Positions 7,799-16,417 of a stretch of 64,000 nucleotides of DNA are shown here, in pieces (within the stretch, counting starts at the first letter, position 1; the number at the start of each line of letters is the position of its first letter). The DNA lies in contig JAHDFB010000008.1 in assembly GCA_020628475.1 (NCBI GenBank), positions 1 to 64,000 of the forward strand, in the 5' to 3' direction. The DNA comes from Saprospiraceae bacterium (GTDB taxonomy: Bacteria > Bacteroidota > Bacteroidia > Chitinophagales > Saprospiraceae). Both the position numbers and the translations under genes were made by a program. The notes beneath the pieces are model-generated. The model saw only the letters and a list, made by a program, of their open reading frames with translations, was not told where the DNA came from and did not search any database.

Positions 7799-8341
7799 AT
7801 GAACTATAAGAACCAAGTTGAATCTCCCCTATCAGATAATGAATTAAAGACTTTATTAATACAGTATTTTAATCTACATAAATTCATTCTAGCTTCAGAT
7901 ATGCAATCCAAATTGGTATTTAAATGTGGAAGTAAGATTAAGAATTTAGTTACGTTCAATCCTTTAAAGTGGAAAAGTGAAACCATCATTAATATTGAAA
8001 ATTCAATCGTCGAATATGAATGTACCGTCGACGCTAGTTTTCAAGCTGTGACAATACAAGAAGAAAAAGTTTGGGATACCTTCATTGCGAATCTTGAAAC
8101 TACCATTGAGCGTGGTAAACTTTCAACTCAAAATATAAGAGCAATATCTCAAGATAATAAAAGGTCTATCAGAACTTATATTTTATATGTTATTTTGGGA
8201 GCAGTGATATTCGGAATACCTTCTGGAATTATTAGTCATTATACAGAAATCAATCTATTTATATTCATCGGCCCATCCATTGGAGGCTTACTATTCTTAT
8301 TCTGGAAAATGATCAATGAAAGAAATAATTATCAAGATTAA
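7799..8341 (+). CDS. Unrecognised protein with two C-terminal membrane segments
   Basis: 180 residues from the ATG at 7799. The frame is open from 7658, but the first 47 codons are a translation of the GC-rich dispersed element plus linker, so I reject that longer start. The soluble N-terminal 115 residues show no familiar motif. Two hydrophobic segments near the C-terminus (about residues 122-143 and 150-168) should place the N-terminus and the short basic tail in the cytoplasm. The gene is followed 41 nt later by another unknown gene on the same strand. Base composition is AT-rich. Function unknown. Confidence 0.65.
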   Translation: MNYKNQVESPLSDNELKTLLIQYFNLHKFILASDMQSKLVFKCGSKIKNLVTFNPLKWKSETIINIENSIVEYECTVDASFQAVTIQEEKVWDTFIANLETTIERGKLSTQNIRAISQDNKRSIRTYILYVILGAVIFGIPSGIISHYTEINLFIFIGPSIGGLLFLFWKMINERNNYQD

Positions 8342-8382
8342 CGATCGATAAAATCAAAAATCGACCATTTGATAAACGAATT

Positions 8383-8799
8383 ATGACCGAAGAAGAATAT
8401 AGATTTCAGCTTATTAAAGCATTAAATAGGGAGAAGTCATCTATTCTATCAAATATCAACTCATTTTTACAAAAAATACCATCAGAAGCCGTCCGAGTAA
8501 ATATCATTATAGCACCAAACCAAGATGGCAAAGGTGGTTTTTGCATACATGGTGGATTAAATGGTCCCAATTTATATCACTTGAACCAAAATGTGTTCGA
8601 CTGGACTCGTATTCTCGAAATCAAACAAGGAATCGACGGTTTCGAACCTGATGTTCCTATGCTTAATCCATTAACAACTGATTTTAACGTAAATGACATC
8701 CTTGAAAAAATCTGTTTTGAATGGATTGATCATCATTGGAATGAAATTGACGATGCACATGTCAAAGTGGCCATTACCATTTATAGCGACTACATTTAA
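8383..8799 (+). CDS. Unrecognised 138-residue soluble protein
   Basis: An acidic soluble protein with no signal peptide or membrane segment. The N-terminus is helical (EEEYRFQLIKALNREKSSIL), the middle contains a glycine-rich turn (GKGGFCIHGGLNG) and the C-terminus an aromatic/acidic stretch (CFEWIDHHWNEIDD) followed by a beta-strand-like end. It resembles in size and composition the single-domain proteins found as immunity or hypothetical genes in accessory loci, but I cannot assign a family. It follows the membrane protein gene ending at 8341 on the same strand and may be cotranscribed with it. Confidence 0.65.
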   Translation: MTEEEYRFQLIKALNREKSSILSNINSFLQKIPSEAVRVNIIIAPNQDGKGGFCIHGGLNGPNLYHLNQNVFDWTRILEIKQGIDGFEPDVPMLNPLTTDFNVNDILEKICFEWIDHHWNEIDDAHVKVAITIYSDYI

Positions 8800-8855
8800 A
8801 GCATGCAAAAAGTTTAATAAGAAGTAATATTCTATGGTATTCTTATATAAGCCGG

Positions 8856-9944
8856 TTACTCATCAATAATTCGATCCAAATCGACGTGCTCCTTGATCAA
8901 TTCGATCGCACGGCTAATTTTCCAAGGAGTAGACCGATTGATTTTTACTTCGATTCTGGATATTTTTATGACGGCGCCATACGTATCTAAGAAAGTATTG
9001 ATGACGGGAATATTGTGCGTCTCAATATACTTCAAGGCATATTCATCCAGATCGGGTTCACCAGTAATAACTATTCCCGAAAGAGGAGAGTTTTTCAATC
9101 CTAAAGTATTCGACATTCTAGAAATCTTCGAAAGCGCATTGTGCAAACTTCGACTACTGACAATCAAACACAAATCCTCTGATTTTTTGAGCTCTTTGTA
9201 CTCCACCAAACTACCGGCAATCACATCTTCTACCTTATTAGCTAGAAATTCTCCTCCATATAAAACACGTCCTTTTATGGCAGAACAAACACGTTTCATT
9301 AAAGGATAAGCTAAACTCTGTTCATATGGAATCAATCCCAATAATGGCAGCTTGTTTTCTTTCAACCAAAGTCCCACATAATGTCCGATTTTTTCAATCT
9401 TGTCCGGCCGAATTTTATTAATGATTACTCCAATAATGGGTACATTTTCTTCTCTAAATAAAGATAAGGACATATTCAGTTTATCGATCGTATTTCCGAT
9501 TCCTCCCTCAACGACCATCACAACGCCTGCATTCAACAATTTAGCAACACGCGCATTGGAAACATTGGCAACGCTTCCTACTCCAGGGTGCCCAGTGCCT
9601 TCAAAAATCACGATATCGTGTAATTCGTCCAACTGAGAGGCCGCATGTATAATACGATCATTCAACTTGTATTTGGATGGATTATCCAGAAACAATTGCG
9701 TGGCGCCTTTGCCCAGAATTACTGGCGAATGTAAGGCTGGATCGAGATCAAACTTGATCAAATCAGAAAATAGTAAAGCATCTTTATCTACCCGTAAATT
9801 ATTGATATCAAGAAACTGTTGTCCCACCGGCTTACAATAACCCACATTTTTTCCTCTGCTCAACAAACCCGCTACCAACCCTAAGGTGGTCGTTGTCTTC
9901 CCTACATGCTGGCTCGTAGCCGCTACATAAATATGCTTTCTCAT
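8856..9944 (-). CDS. BioD-like P-loop protein with a DRTGG-type domain
   Basis: 362 residues. The N-terminus carries a P-loop of the dethiobiotin-synthetase/cobyrinic acid synthase type (A-T-S-Q-H-V-G-K-T-T, K16), and residues 1-210 resemble the BioD-like domain found at the N-terminus of long phosphotransacetylases. The segment IFEGTGHPGVGSVAN near 114 fits the metal and nucleotide site. Residues about 215-330 resemble the DRTGG domain that links such P-loop domains to other catalytic units. No phosphotransacetylase domain is attached. The role is probably regulatory or ligand-sensing; it is not expected to be the biotin enzyme. The gene is single and divergent from the histidine kinase gene. 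Confidence 0.8.
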   Translation of the reverse strand: MRKHIYVAATSQHVGKTTTTLGLVAGLLSRGKNVGYCKPVGQQFLDINNLRVDKDALLFSDLIKFDLDPALHSPVILGKGATQLFLDNPSKYKLNDRIIHAASQLDELHDIVIFEGTGHPGVGSVANVSNARVAKLLNAGVVMVVEGGIGNTIDKLNMSLSLFREENVPIIGVIINKIRPDKIEKIGHYVGLWLKENKLPLLGLIPYEQSLAYPLMKRVCSAIKGRVLYGGEFLANKVEDVIAGSLVEYKELKKSEDLCLIVSSRSLHNALSKISRMSNTLGLKNSPLSGIVITGEPDLDEYALKYIETHNIPVINTFLDTYGAVIKISRIEVKINRSTPWKISRAIELIKEHVDLDRIIDE

Positions 9945-10067
9945 AGATTCCTAACTTAGACGACGAAGATAAAAAATTACAAAAAAGATCAATCCTTTTG
10001 ATCCTTACTTTTTCATAATGCCTGTTAATAAGCTGTTAAGCGCAGAAAGTGGATGCACAGATTATCT

Positions 10068-10075
10068 TATTTTTG
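10068..10075 (+). promoter_or_regulatory. Putative -7 element (TATTTTTG) of the two-component operon
   Basis: TATTTTTG fits the Bacteroidota -7 consensus TAnnTTTG and lies 18 nt before the kinase start codon, giving a very short leader. No clear -33 TTG was found at the expected distance. Confidence 0.45.
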
Positions 10076-10093
10076 GATCAATTTACATGAACA

Positions 10094-11341
10094 ATGTCAA
10101 ATAGAAGTATTCAATACATATTAATACTTGGTGCCCTCGCCATTCTGGGAGTAGTCTTTATTCAAGCCTACTGGGTGGTAAACACTTGGAATTTGAAAGA
10201 TGAAGAATTTGATTATTCCGTTCGTGTTGCGCTTCGTAAAACAGCCGAGTCATTAGCAACATTCAACAATTCTCGTCTACCCAAACAGAATATCATTCAG
10301 CGAAGGTCGAGTAATACCTATGTCGTCAATATCAATGATATAATCGATGCACAGGTACTGGAAGATTATCTAATCCAAAACTTTGAAGCCAGAAGTTTAG
10401 ATGCCGACTTTGAATACGGTATCTATGACTGTCTCAGCGATGATATGCTTTATGGAAACTATTGTGACATCGGATCGCGAAACAAGGAATCGTCCGAAGA
10501 GTCAATACTGCCGAAGTTCAAAGAGTTGGAGTATTACTTTGTAGTGCGTTTTCCATCGAAAATGAGTTATGTGCTGAGTAATCTATCTCAGGCGACCTTA
10601 TTTTCTGCCATCACCTTATTGGCTATAGCATTCTTTATCTACGCAATCTTCGTGATTCTTCGTCAGCGGCGTTTATCAGAAATGCAACGCGACTTTATCA
10701 ATAACATGACGCACGAGTTCAAAACACCCATCGCTTCCATAAAATTAGCTGCTGCCACGATTTCTAAAGATGACTATATCAAGGAGAATCAACGCTTGGC
10801 TAAATATTCGGAAATCATCGAAGAACAAGGAACACGTCTCAACGAGCAAGTTGAAAAATTACTCAATGTTGCCGCGCTCGAAAAAAGAAGCATTGATTTA
10901 CAAATTGAAGAAATCGATTTAAATGCCCTTTTAACCGAGATACATGAAGACGTATCTATGCGAATTAAGGAGAAAAATGGTCAATTTACATTCCAAGAAA
11001 AGGCTGAAAATGTATCCGTTCGAGCAGATCGAATACATATCACCAATGTGATCTATAGTCTACTTGATAATGCCATCAAGTATAGTCGAGATTCTCTGGA
11101 TATTCAATTGATCCTTTCCAAACAAAGCATTGAAATAAACGATAAAGGCATCGGTATTGACGCAGAAAATATCAAAAAGATATTCAAGAAATTTTTTCGG
11201 GTTCCTACCGGCAACATACATAATGTAAAAGGCTTTGGACTGGGCTTATATTACGTAAAAACTATATTAAATAAATTGGGTTGGACCATAGAGATTGAAT
11301 CCGAGATCAACGTGGGCACTAAAATCAAACTTAACTTTTAA
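10094..11341 (+). CDS. Sensor histidine kinase (Bacteroidota RprX-like)
   Basis: 415 residues: membrane helix about 8-28, periplasmic sensor domain about 29-155, second helix about 160-183, then HisKA and HATPase domains. The phosphoacceptor is H207 in the NNMTHEFKTPIASI box. The N box (SLLDNAIKYS), G1 (INDKGIGI) and G2 (KGFGLGLYYVK) are all present. The periplasmic YGIYDC segment is typical of Bacteroidota RprX-type sensors. The kinase stop precedes the response regulator ATG by 4 nt, so kinase and regulator form an operon in the order kinase-regulator. The signal sensed is unknown. Confidence 0.93.
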   Translation: MSNRSIQYILILGALAILGVVFIQAYWVVNTWNLKDEEFDYSVRVALRKTAESLATFNNSRLPKQNIIQRRSSNTYVVNINDIIDAQVLEDYLIQNFEARSLDADFEYGIYDCLSDDMLYGNYCDIGSRNKESSEESILPKFKELEYYFVVRFPSKMSYVLSNLSQATLFSAITLLAIAFFIYAIFVILRQRRLSEMQRDFINNMTHEFKTPIASIKLAAATISKDDYIKENQRLAKYSEIIEEQGTRLNEQVEKLLNVAALEKRSIDLQIEEIDLNALLTEIHEDVSMRIKEKNGQFTFQEKAENVSVRADRIHITNVIYSLLDNAIKYSRDSLDIQLILSKQSIEINDKGIGIDAENIKKIFKKFFRVPTGNIHNVKGFGLGLYYVKTILNKLGWTIEIESEINVGTKIKLNF

Positions 11342-11345
11342 AAGC

Positions 11346-12032
11346 ATGAAGGCACATATTTTTTATGTCGAGGATGATGAAACCTTAGCATTCTTAACCA
11401 AAGATAATCTAGAACAACAATCCTACGAGGTATCTCATTTTCCCAATGGAGAAGTCGCTTGGAATGCCTTCAAGGATGGCAACTATGATATATGCGTGCT
11501 CGATGTCATGCTTCCAGAAATGGATGGCTATACACTGGCGAAAAATATTCGTTCCATGAATGATAGTATCCCAATCATCTTTTTGACGGCGAAAACGATG
11601 AAAGAAGATAAAATCACTGGATTATCACTAGGTGGCGATGATTACTTGACCAAACCATTTAGCATAGAAGAACTCACCTTAAAAGTAGATATATTCTTAC
11701 GTCGCAAAAATGTCGTTACACCTTCCGACAGCAACATCTATAAAATCAGTTCAGAGATCAAGCTTGATTCGAAAAATCTTGTTTTACAGCGACCTAGCGG
11801 GGATAAAGACCTTACACAAAAGGAAGCCGATTTACTTAAAATGTTTGCAGAAAATAAAGGCACAACTTTAAAAAGATCCATCATCTTGGAGAAAATCTGG
11901 GGCACAGATGACTATTTCTTAGGTCGGTCTTTAGATGTTTTTATTTCTAGACTGCGCAAGTATCTATCTGAAGATGAGTCGATTAAAATTGACAACATTC
12001 ATGGTGTAGGATTTCGCCTGGTCAATAAATAA
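11346..12032 (+). CDS. OmpR-family response regulator
   Basis: 228 residues from the ATG at 11346; the frame is open further upstream inside the kinase gene, but a start there would add residues that do not belong to a receiver. The receiver domain has the acidic pair D10-D11, the phosphoacceptor D53 (CVLDVMLPEMDG), T in FLTAKT and K in LTKPF. Residues about 130-228 are the winged-helix DNA-binding domain with LTQKEADLLKMF and the C-terminal hairpin RLRKYL...NIHGVGFRL. It is the cognate partner of the preceding kinase, transcribed with it. Confidence 0.94.
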   Translation: MKAHIFYVEDDETLAFLTKDNLEQQSYEVSHFPNGEVAWNAFKDGNYDICVLDVMLPEMDGYTLAKNIRSMNDSIPIIFLTAKTMKEDKITGLSLGGDDYLTKPFSIEELTLKVDIFLRRKNVVTPSDSNIYKISSEIKLDSKNLVLQRPSGDKDLTQKEADLLKMFAENKGTTLKRSIILEKIWGTDDYFLGRSLDVFISRLRKYLSEDESIKIDNIHGVGFRLVNK

Positions 12033-12248
12033 GGAATTACACGCATCTTCCAACCTTTGATCCGAAAACGTCGTCTATCAAGTCAGAAGTTAAATTGTTA
12101 AATAATTTAATAATAGCTCTCAAAATTTGTCGTTATAGGTTCAAGCGGTTAAAGTATTGTTAATAAAAACAACGCGGGAACTGTGTTTATCGTTAAAAAT
12201 CTGTAACTTCAATCTATGAAATAGAGCTTTACCTTTTTTGTAACAAAA

Positions 12249-12256
12249 TATATTTG
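12249..12256 (+). promoter_or_regulatory. Putative -7 element (TATATTTG) of the sigma-factor gene
   Basis: A perfect TAnnTTTG match 36 nt upstream of the sigma factor ATG. The preceding 250 bases hold no gene. Confidence 0.55.
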
Positions 12257-12292
12257 TTATGCCCCAACTATTTATAAATCAAAACTTACACC

Positions 12293-12850
12293 ATGGATAT
12301 TTCAATTAAACTAAAACATGCAGAGCAGGATTTTATCCAGGCATGTATTAATGGTGAGCGATGGGCCCAACGCAAAATATATGAAGATCATTACTCAATG
12401 ATGCTTCCTGTCTGTCTTCGTTATGCTACTGATGAAAACGAAGCACTGGACATATTACATGAAGGATTTATTAAGGTTTTTAGACACATTTCGAAGTATA
12501 CGCCGGGCACTTCATTAACCGCCTGGATTCGTAGAATCATGGTCAATACCTCGATTGATTATTACAGAAAACAGTCCAAACGTAGAACAACAGATTTAGA
12601 TACCGTATATAACATGACGGATGATCAACCGGACATCATTTCTGAAATGTCGGCAGAAGAAATACTCAAAGCCCTGCAAACACTGACACCTTCGTACAGA
12701 ACAGTATTCAATTTGTACGTGGTGGAAGGATATTCACACAAAGAAATTGCAAAAGAATTGGGAATCACAGAAAGCACTTCGAGAAGTAATCTCGTTAAAG
12801 CTAGGGGGAAACTTCGCCAAGCCATTAATTTAATGTATTCAGGAAAATGA
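12293..12850 (+). CDS. ECF-type RNA polymerase sigma factor
   Basis: 185 residues, typical for an extracytoplasmic-function sigma-70 protein. Region 2 (about residues 25-95) includes the core-binding segment DEALDIL/HEGFIKVFRHI and the -10 recognition helix with TAWIRRIMVNTSIDYYRK. Region 4 (about 125-180) has the helix-turn-helix YVVEGYSHKEIAKELGITESTSRS. Its last codons overlap the start of the next gene by 4 nt (ATGA), an arrangement that usually pairs an ECF sigma factor with its membrane regulator. Confidence 0.95.
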   Translation: MDISIKLKHAEQDFIQACINGERWAQRKIYEDHYSMMLPVCLRYATDENEALDILHEGFIKVFRHISKYTPGTSLTAWIRRIMVNTSIDYYRKQSKRRTTDLDTVYNMTDDQPDIISEMSAEEILKALQTLTPSYRTVFNLYVVEGYSHKEIAKELGITESTSRSNLVKARGKLRQAINLMYSGK

Positions 12851-14379
12851 ATCTGAACGATTTCGATGACATATTAAAACAAAAGCTGAAAGACATTTCG
12901 GTGCATCATGCTGCCCCAGATTGGGATAGAATGAGTAAGGAATTGGACGAAGATTCTGTGAAAGATCAAATTTTTGATGAACAAATCAATCGAAAGTTAC
13001 AGCAGCTAAAAGTACATCAATTTGCAAAGCCAAATTGGACTGGATTATACACACTCATTGAACGAAGAATACAAAATAAACGTCGAGTTATCATCAATAA
13101 AACATTCGAAGTTTCATTGGTACTACTCTTGTTTTTTACCGCCTTCAACATTGGATTTCAAAGCCAACAGAACATACCATCCTCCGATGATCATCTGAAT
13201 CAATCAAGCCCTAGCTTCTATGCTCAGTCGGAAACCTTAAAAAATGACAAGTCAAATATAGCGCTGGTAACAAATCCTTCGGAAGATCAGCAAAGCCTAA
13301 GCGAATCTTTGGTCAATGATCAAAAATCTTCAAAAGCTAACACCAGATTAACCTACCAATCTACCCCATTAGCTACCTTGAATTTATCGATGGTTGATGA
13401 TGCCTCTATTTCTGCAGTACAAGGAACTGCCTTGAACACGCAGGAATGGAATCAACAACTCCATCAAGATCACACAGTCAAGGAAAACCTGTTAGTAAAT
13501 CATATCGATGACATTCCAGATGAAATCATGGCAAAGGCCTTCGCTAAAGACTTTCCAACCTTGCAATTGGATCATTTAGAGTTACATGCATTGGAGTCCG
13601 ATGTTGCCATAAATCATTCAGCTGTCCTAGGATTGCAGAAGGTTTCATCGCCTAATTGGTTCATTGCTGCTTCTACCGGAATCAATCTTAATCATATAGA
13701 ATCGGCCTTGTATAAATGGATCGATCAAAATGACGATAGTTTCCATAGAAACAGTGATGGTCATCAAAGTCCTTATCGAAGTTCGTACAACTCGCAGGTT
13801 GCGCTACGGTTTGGATATGCATTGGGTAAAATAGAGATTTCCAGTGGAATCAATTACCAACAAGTGGATTACGATGTCGATTTAACCACAACAGACTTCA
13901 ATTTATCTTCGAAGACAGAAACGCACTTCAGCAATATTAAATACGACTTCTTGTCTATTCCGTTAGAATTAAGTGTTCCGATTTATTCCCAAAATGCTTG
14001 GAAAGCTAGGATTCATGCAGGTGCTTTTGTGAATCTTTTATTGAATACGCAAAATTCTGTAGAACAAAGAATAAAAAGAGGATCGCAATTGTACGAAGCT
14101 TATCAAGAAGATGTTGACTTAAGCTATTTAGATTATGATTTTCCAACAGGATATTTCTCTGATGAAGATCGTCATGGAAAAAGTCATATGTTCTCTGAGT
14201 ATGCACGTTACAAAGCCCTTTTCGGCCTAAGTTTATCAAAACGAATTCGAGCGAATACGGAGATCTTCGGTAGAACCGATTTTCTATACCAATTGCCAAG
14301 TACCAGTCTTCTCAATAAGAACATTGATTTGATCAATGCCGTATCATTCAACATTGGTATTAAAAAATACATTAGTTAG
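12847..14379 (+). CDS. Putative membrane anti-sigma protein with barrel-like C-terminal domain
   Basis: 510 residues. The N-terminal 80 residues are hydrophilic and contain an internal duplication: residues about 8-35 and 46-74 share the pattern KL-x-x-[IL]-x-VH-x-x-A-x-P-x-W. One membrane helix follows (about 86-105), then a long S/N/Q-rich linker (about 106-265). The C-terminal region (about 270-510) has alternating beta-strand patterns resembling Bacteroidota outer-membrane barrel domains (SGINYQQVDYD, FLSIPLELSVPI, and terminal aromatic-rich strands). The overlap with the ECF sigma gene and the cytoplasmic N-terminus suggest the anti-sigma role. How a barrel-like domain would work behind an inner-membrane helix is unclear; it may instead fold in the periplasm as a sensor. 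Confidence 0.7.
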   Translation: MNLNDFDDILKQKLKDISVHHAAPDWDRMSKELDEDSVKDQIFDEQINRKLQQLKVHQFAKPNWTGLYTLIERRIQNKRRVIINKTFEVSLVLLLFFTAFNIGFQSQQNIPSSDDHLNQSSPSFYAQSETLKNDKSNIALVTNPSEDQQSLSESLVNDQKSSKANTRLTYQSTPLATLNLSMVDDASISAVQGTALNTQEWNQQLHQDHTVKENLLVNHIDDIPDEIMAKAFAKDFPTLQLDHLELHALESDVAINHSAVLGLQKVSSPNWFIAASTGINLNHIESALYKWIDQNDDSFHRNSDGHQSPYRSSYNSQVALRFGYALGKIEISSGINYQQVDYDVDLTTTDFNLSSKTETHFSNIKYDFLSIPLELSVPIYSQNAWKARIHAGAFVNLLLNTQNSVEQRIKRGSQLYEAYQEDVDLSYLDYDFPTGYFSDEDRHGKSHMFSEYARYKALFGLSLSKRIRANTEIFGRTDFLYQLPSTSLLNKNIDLINAVSFNIGIKKYIS

Positions 14380-14578
14380 GATTTCGTCCTCGAACTAAAT
14401 CTTCAATACAGCATTTCCCCTAATTACATCCTCTATCCAGTAGAGAATTCGAGTGAACAGTATGAAAATTGTCCGCAGAGAAGTCATTTATTCTGTTAAG
14501 ATGAAAACATGCTTACATTTTGTGTGTTTTAACACTTGATTTGAACTTTCTTGAAACTCATTTCTCTACGAAAAAATG

Positions 14579-14586
14579 TAGATTTG
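14579..14586 (+). promoter_or_regulatory. Putative -7 element (TAGATTTG)
   Basis: Matches TAnnTTTG and sits 19 nt upstream of the ATG at 14606, placing the start site about 13 nt before the gene. Confidence 0.45.
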
Positions 14587-14605
14587 TTAGACAACGGGAT
14601 TATAT

Positions 14606-16303
14606 ATGTTTACGGATAAAGGGCTATTCAATTTTATAGTATTATTACTATTATCATCAATACAACTTCATGGACAATGTCCAGATGATTCACTCAATGT
14701 AGAAATTTTATATCATTATGTCGACTTGAACCAACCTTCCGCAAGTGGGGTCAATTACAATGACGTTTGGGGATATGTAGACACGGCTGGGAACGAATAT
14801 GGAATTATCGGTGGAGCCGATTCAATCCTTATATTCAATGTCACCAATACCGATTCCATCTATAAAGTAGGAGCCCGTCCCGGTGATGGTGTCACCATTT
14901 GGCGAGATATGAAAACCTATGACAAGTATCTTTATGCCGGATGTGATAATTGTAGTGAAGGAATCAAAGTTTTTGATCTTGGAGCTTTACCAGACTCTTT
15001 TGTCCAAGTAAATCAATTTACGACTGACTTTGTAAACTCGCATAACATCTATATCGATACCACATCTGCCCGTTTATATGCTGTAGGAACAGATAACGCC
15101 AGTGGAATCGCTGAAGGGTTTGCTATTTATGATTTGGCAAGTAACCCTGTCAGTCCGCCTTTGCTGAAAAAACTCAGATTAGACACATTGCCTGGAGAGG
15201 TATCCAGTGTGAACTATTACATCCACGATATATTTGTTCGCGATAGTTTTGCTTACTGTTCTCATGCACGTACCGGTTATGGAATATGGAACGTTGCCAA
15301 TGTAGATAGCATCTATAAACTTTCGATGCTAGCCCTACCCGATCCAGATAATCGTACCTATGTACATTCTTCTTGGAACACGACCGATAACAACTATGCC
15401 TATGTAGCCTCTGAAGTATTTGGAAATGAGCAAATATATGTGATCAATCAAACGGATCACGCCAATACCTTTTTAGATACCATTTGGAAAGATCCCTTAC
15501 TATCCTGTAATAGCATTACAGATAATGTTCCGCACAATCCATACATACGGGATAATTACGTCTATATTTCTTATTACGAAGATGGCGTACAGATTCTGGA
15601 TGTTAGTAATCCGGATGTACCAGTACGTGTAGGATATTACGATACGCATCAAGAAAATACCGATTATAACGGTACTACAGGAAACTGGGGTGTGTATCCA
15701 TTTTTGCCTTCTGGCACGATCATCGCATCGGAGACAGATTCTGGATTCTATGCCCTTAAATTCACACCTCCGATTGTACCGATCGAATTAGAGCAATTTG
15801 AAGTTAATCCTACGCAAGTACACGATCAGGCTCTGGTAAGTTGGAAAGTGGCATCTGCTGTAAATGTCCGTGAATTCGAATTACAGCGTAGTTTTAATGG
15901 TGTTGAATTCGAAAGGATTGATCAACAATTTTTCGATCCAAATATGAACGAATATCAATTCTTGGATAAACATTTATTCCAAGGTCAATATTACTACAGA
16001 CTGAAATCAATCGATTATGACGGCAGTTTCAAATATTCAGACATTCGGACCTTAAAAATTGAAGACGAAATTGGTTTGGTTCTTCTTCCCAATAGTTCAT
16101 CTGATGTGATTAACATTCAGCTTTCAAGCAAAGATGATTGGCAATACCATATTTACAATGCGGCCGGTGCTTTGGTGCAACGAGCTTCCTTCAATGGTGA
16201 CAGCCATCAACTAAACATCGATCCATTATTTGCGGGTGTCTATTTTATTCAGATTTCAAATCGGAATCAAACCGTATCTTCGCGGTTTCAAAAAGTAAAT
16301 TAA
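14606..16303 (+). CDS. T9SS type A secreted protein with choice-of-anchor B/LVIVD-type repeats
   Basis: 565 residues. A signal peptide covers about residues 1-23. Residues about 30-395 contain repeats of the choice-of-anchor B/LVIVD kind, each giving a strand pattern such as YIISGGADSILIFNVTN, LYAGCDNCSEGIKVFDL and VYISYYEDGVQILDVSNPD, and likely fold as a beta-propeller. Residues about 400-480 resemble the fibronectin-like linker seen before sorting domains (VSWKVASAVNVREFELQRS). The last 75 residues form a type A T9SS sorting domain with YNAAGALV and AGVYFIQIS. It is therefore expected on the cell surface or in the medium. Binding target unknown. Confidence 0.85.
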   Translation: MFTDKGLFNFIVLLLLSSIQLHGQCPDDSLNVEILYHYVDLNQPSASGVNYNDVWGYVDTAGNEYGIIGGADSILIFNVTNTDSIYKVGARPGDGVTIWRDMKTYDKYLYAGCDNCSEGIKVFDLGALPDSFVQVNQFTTDFVNSHNIYIDTTSARLYAVGTDNASGIAEGFAIYDLASNPVSPPLLKKLRLDTLPGEVSSVNYYIHDIFVRDSFAYCSHARTGYGIWNVANVDSIYKLSMLALPDPDNRTYVHSSWNTTDNNYAYVASEVFGNEQIYVINQTDHANTFLDTIWKDPLLSCNSITDNVPHNPYIRDNYVYISYYEDGVQILDVSNPDVPVRVGYYDTHQENTDYNGTTGNWGVYPFLPSGTIIASETDSGFYALKFTPPIVPIELEQFEVNPTQVHDQALVSWKVASAVNVREFELQRSFNGVEFERIDQQFFDPNMNEYQFLDKHLFQGQYYYRLKSIDYDGSFKYSDIRTLKIEDEIGLVLLPNSSSDVINIQLSSKDDWQYHIYNAAGALVQRASFNGDSHQLNIDPLFAGVYFIQISNRNQTVSSRFQKVN

Positions 16304-16417
16304 GAGGTCAACTAGACTCATTCGTCTATTATATTTACCTACTGGTATGCTTTTGAAGCATTTGTAAAACATATCTATGTTTTGCGAGTTTATATCCCTA
16401 CAAATGTATGATGAAGT

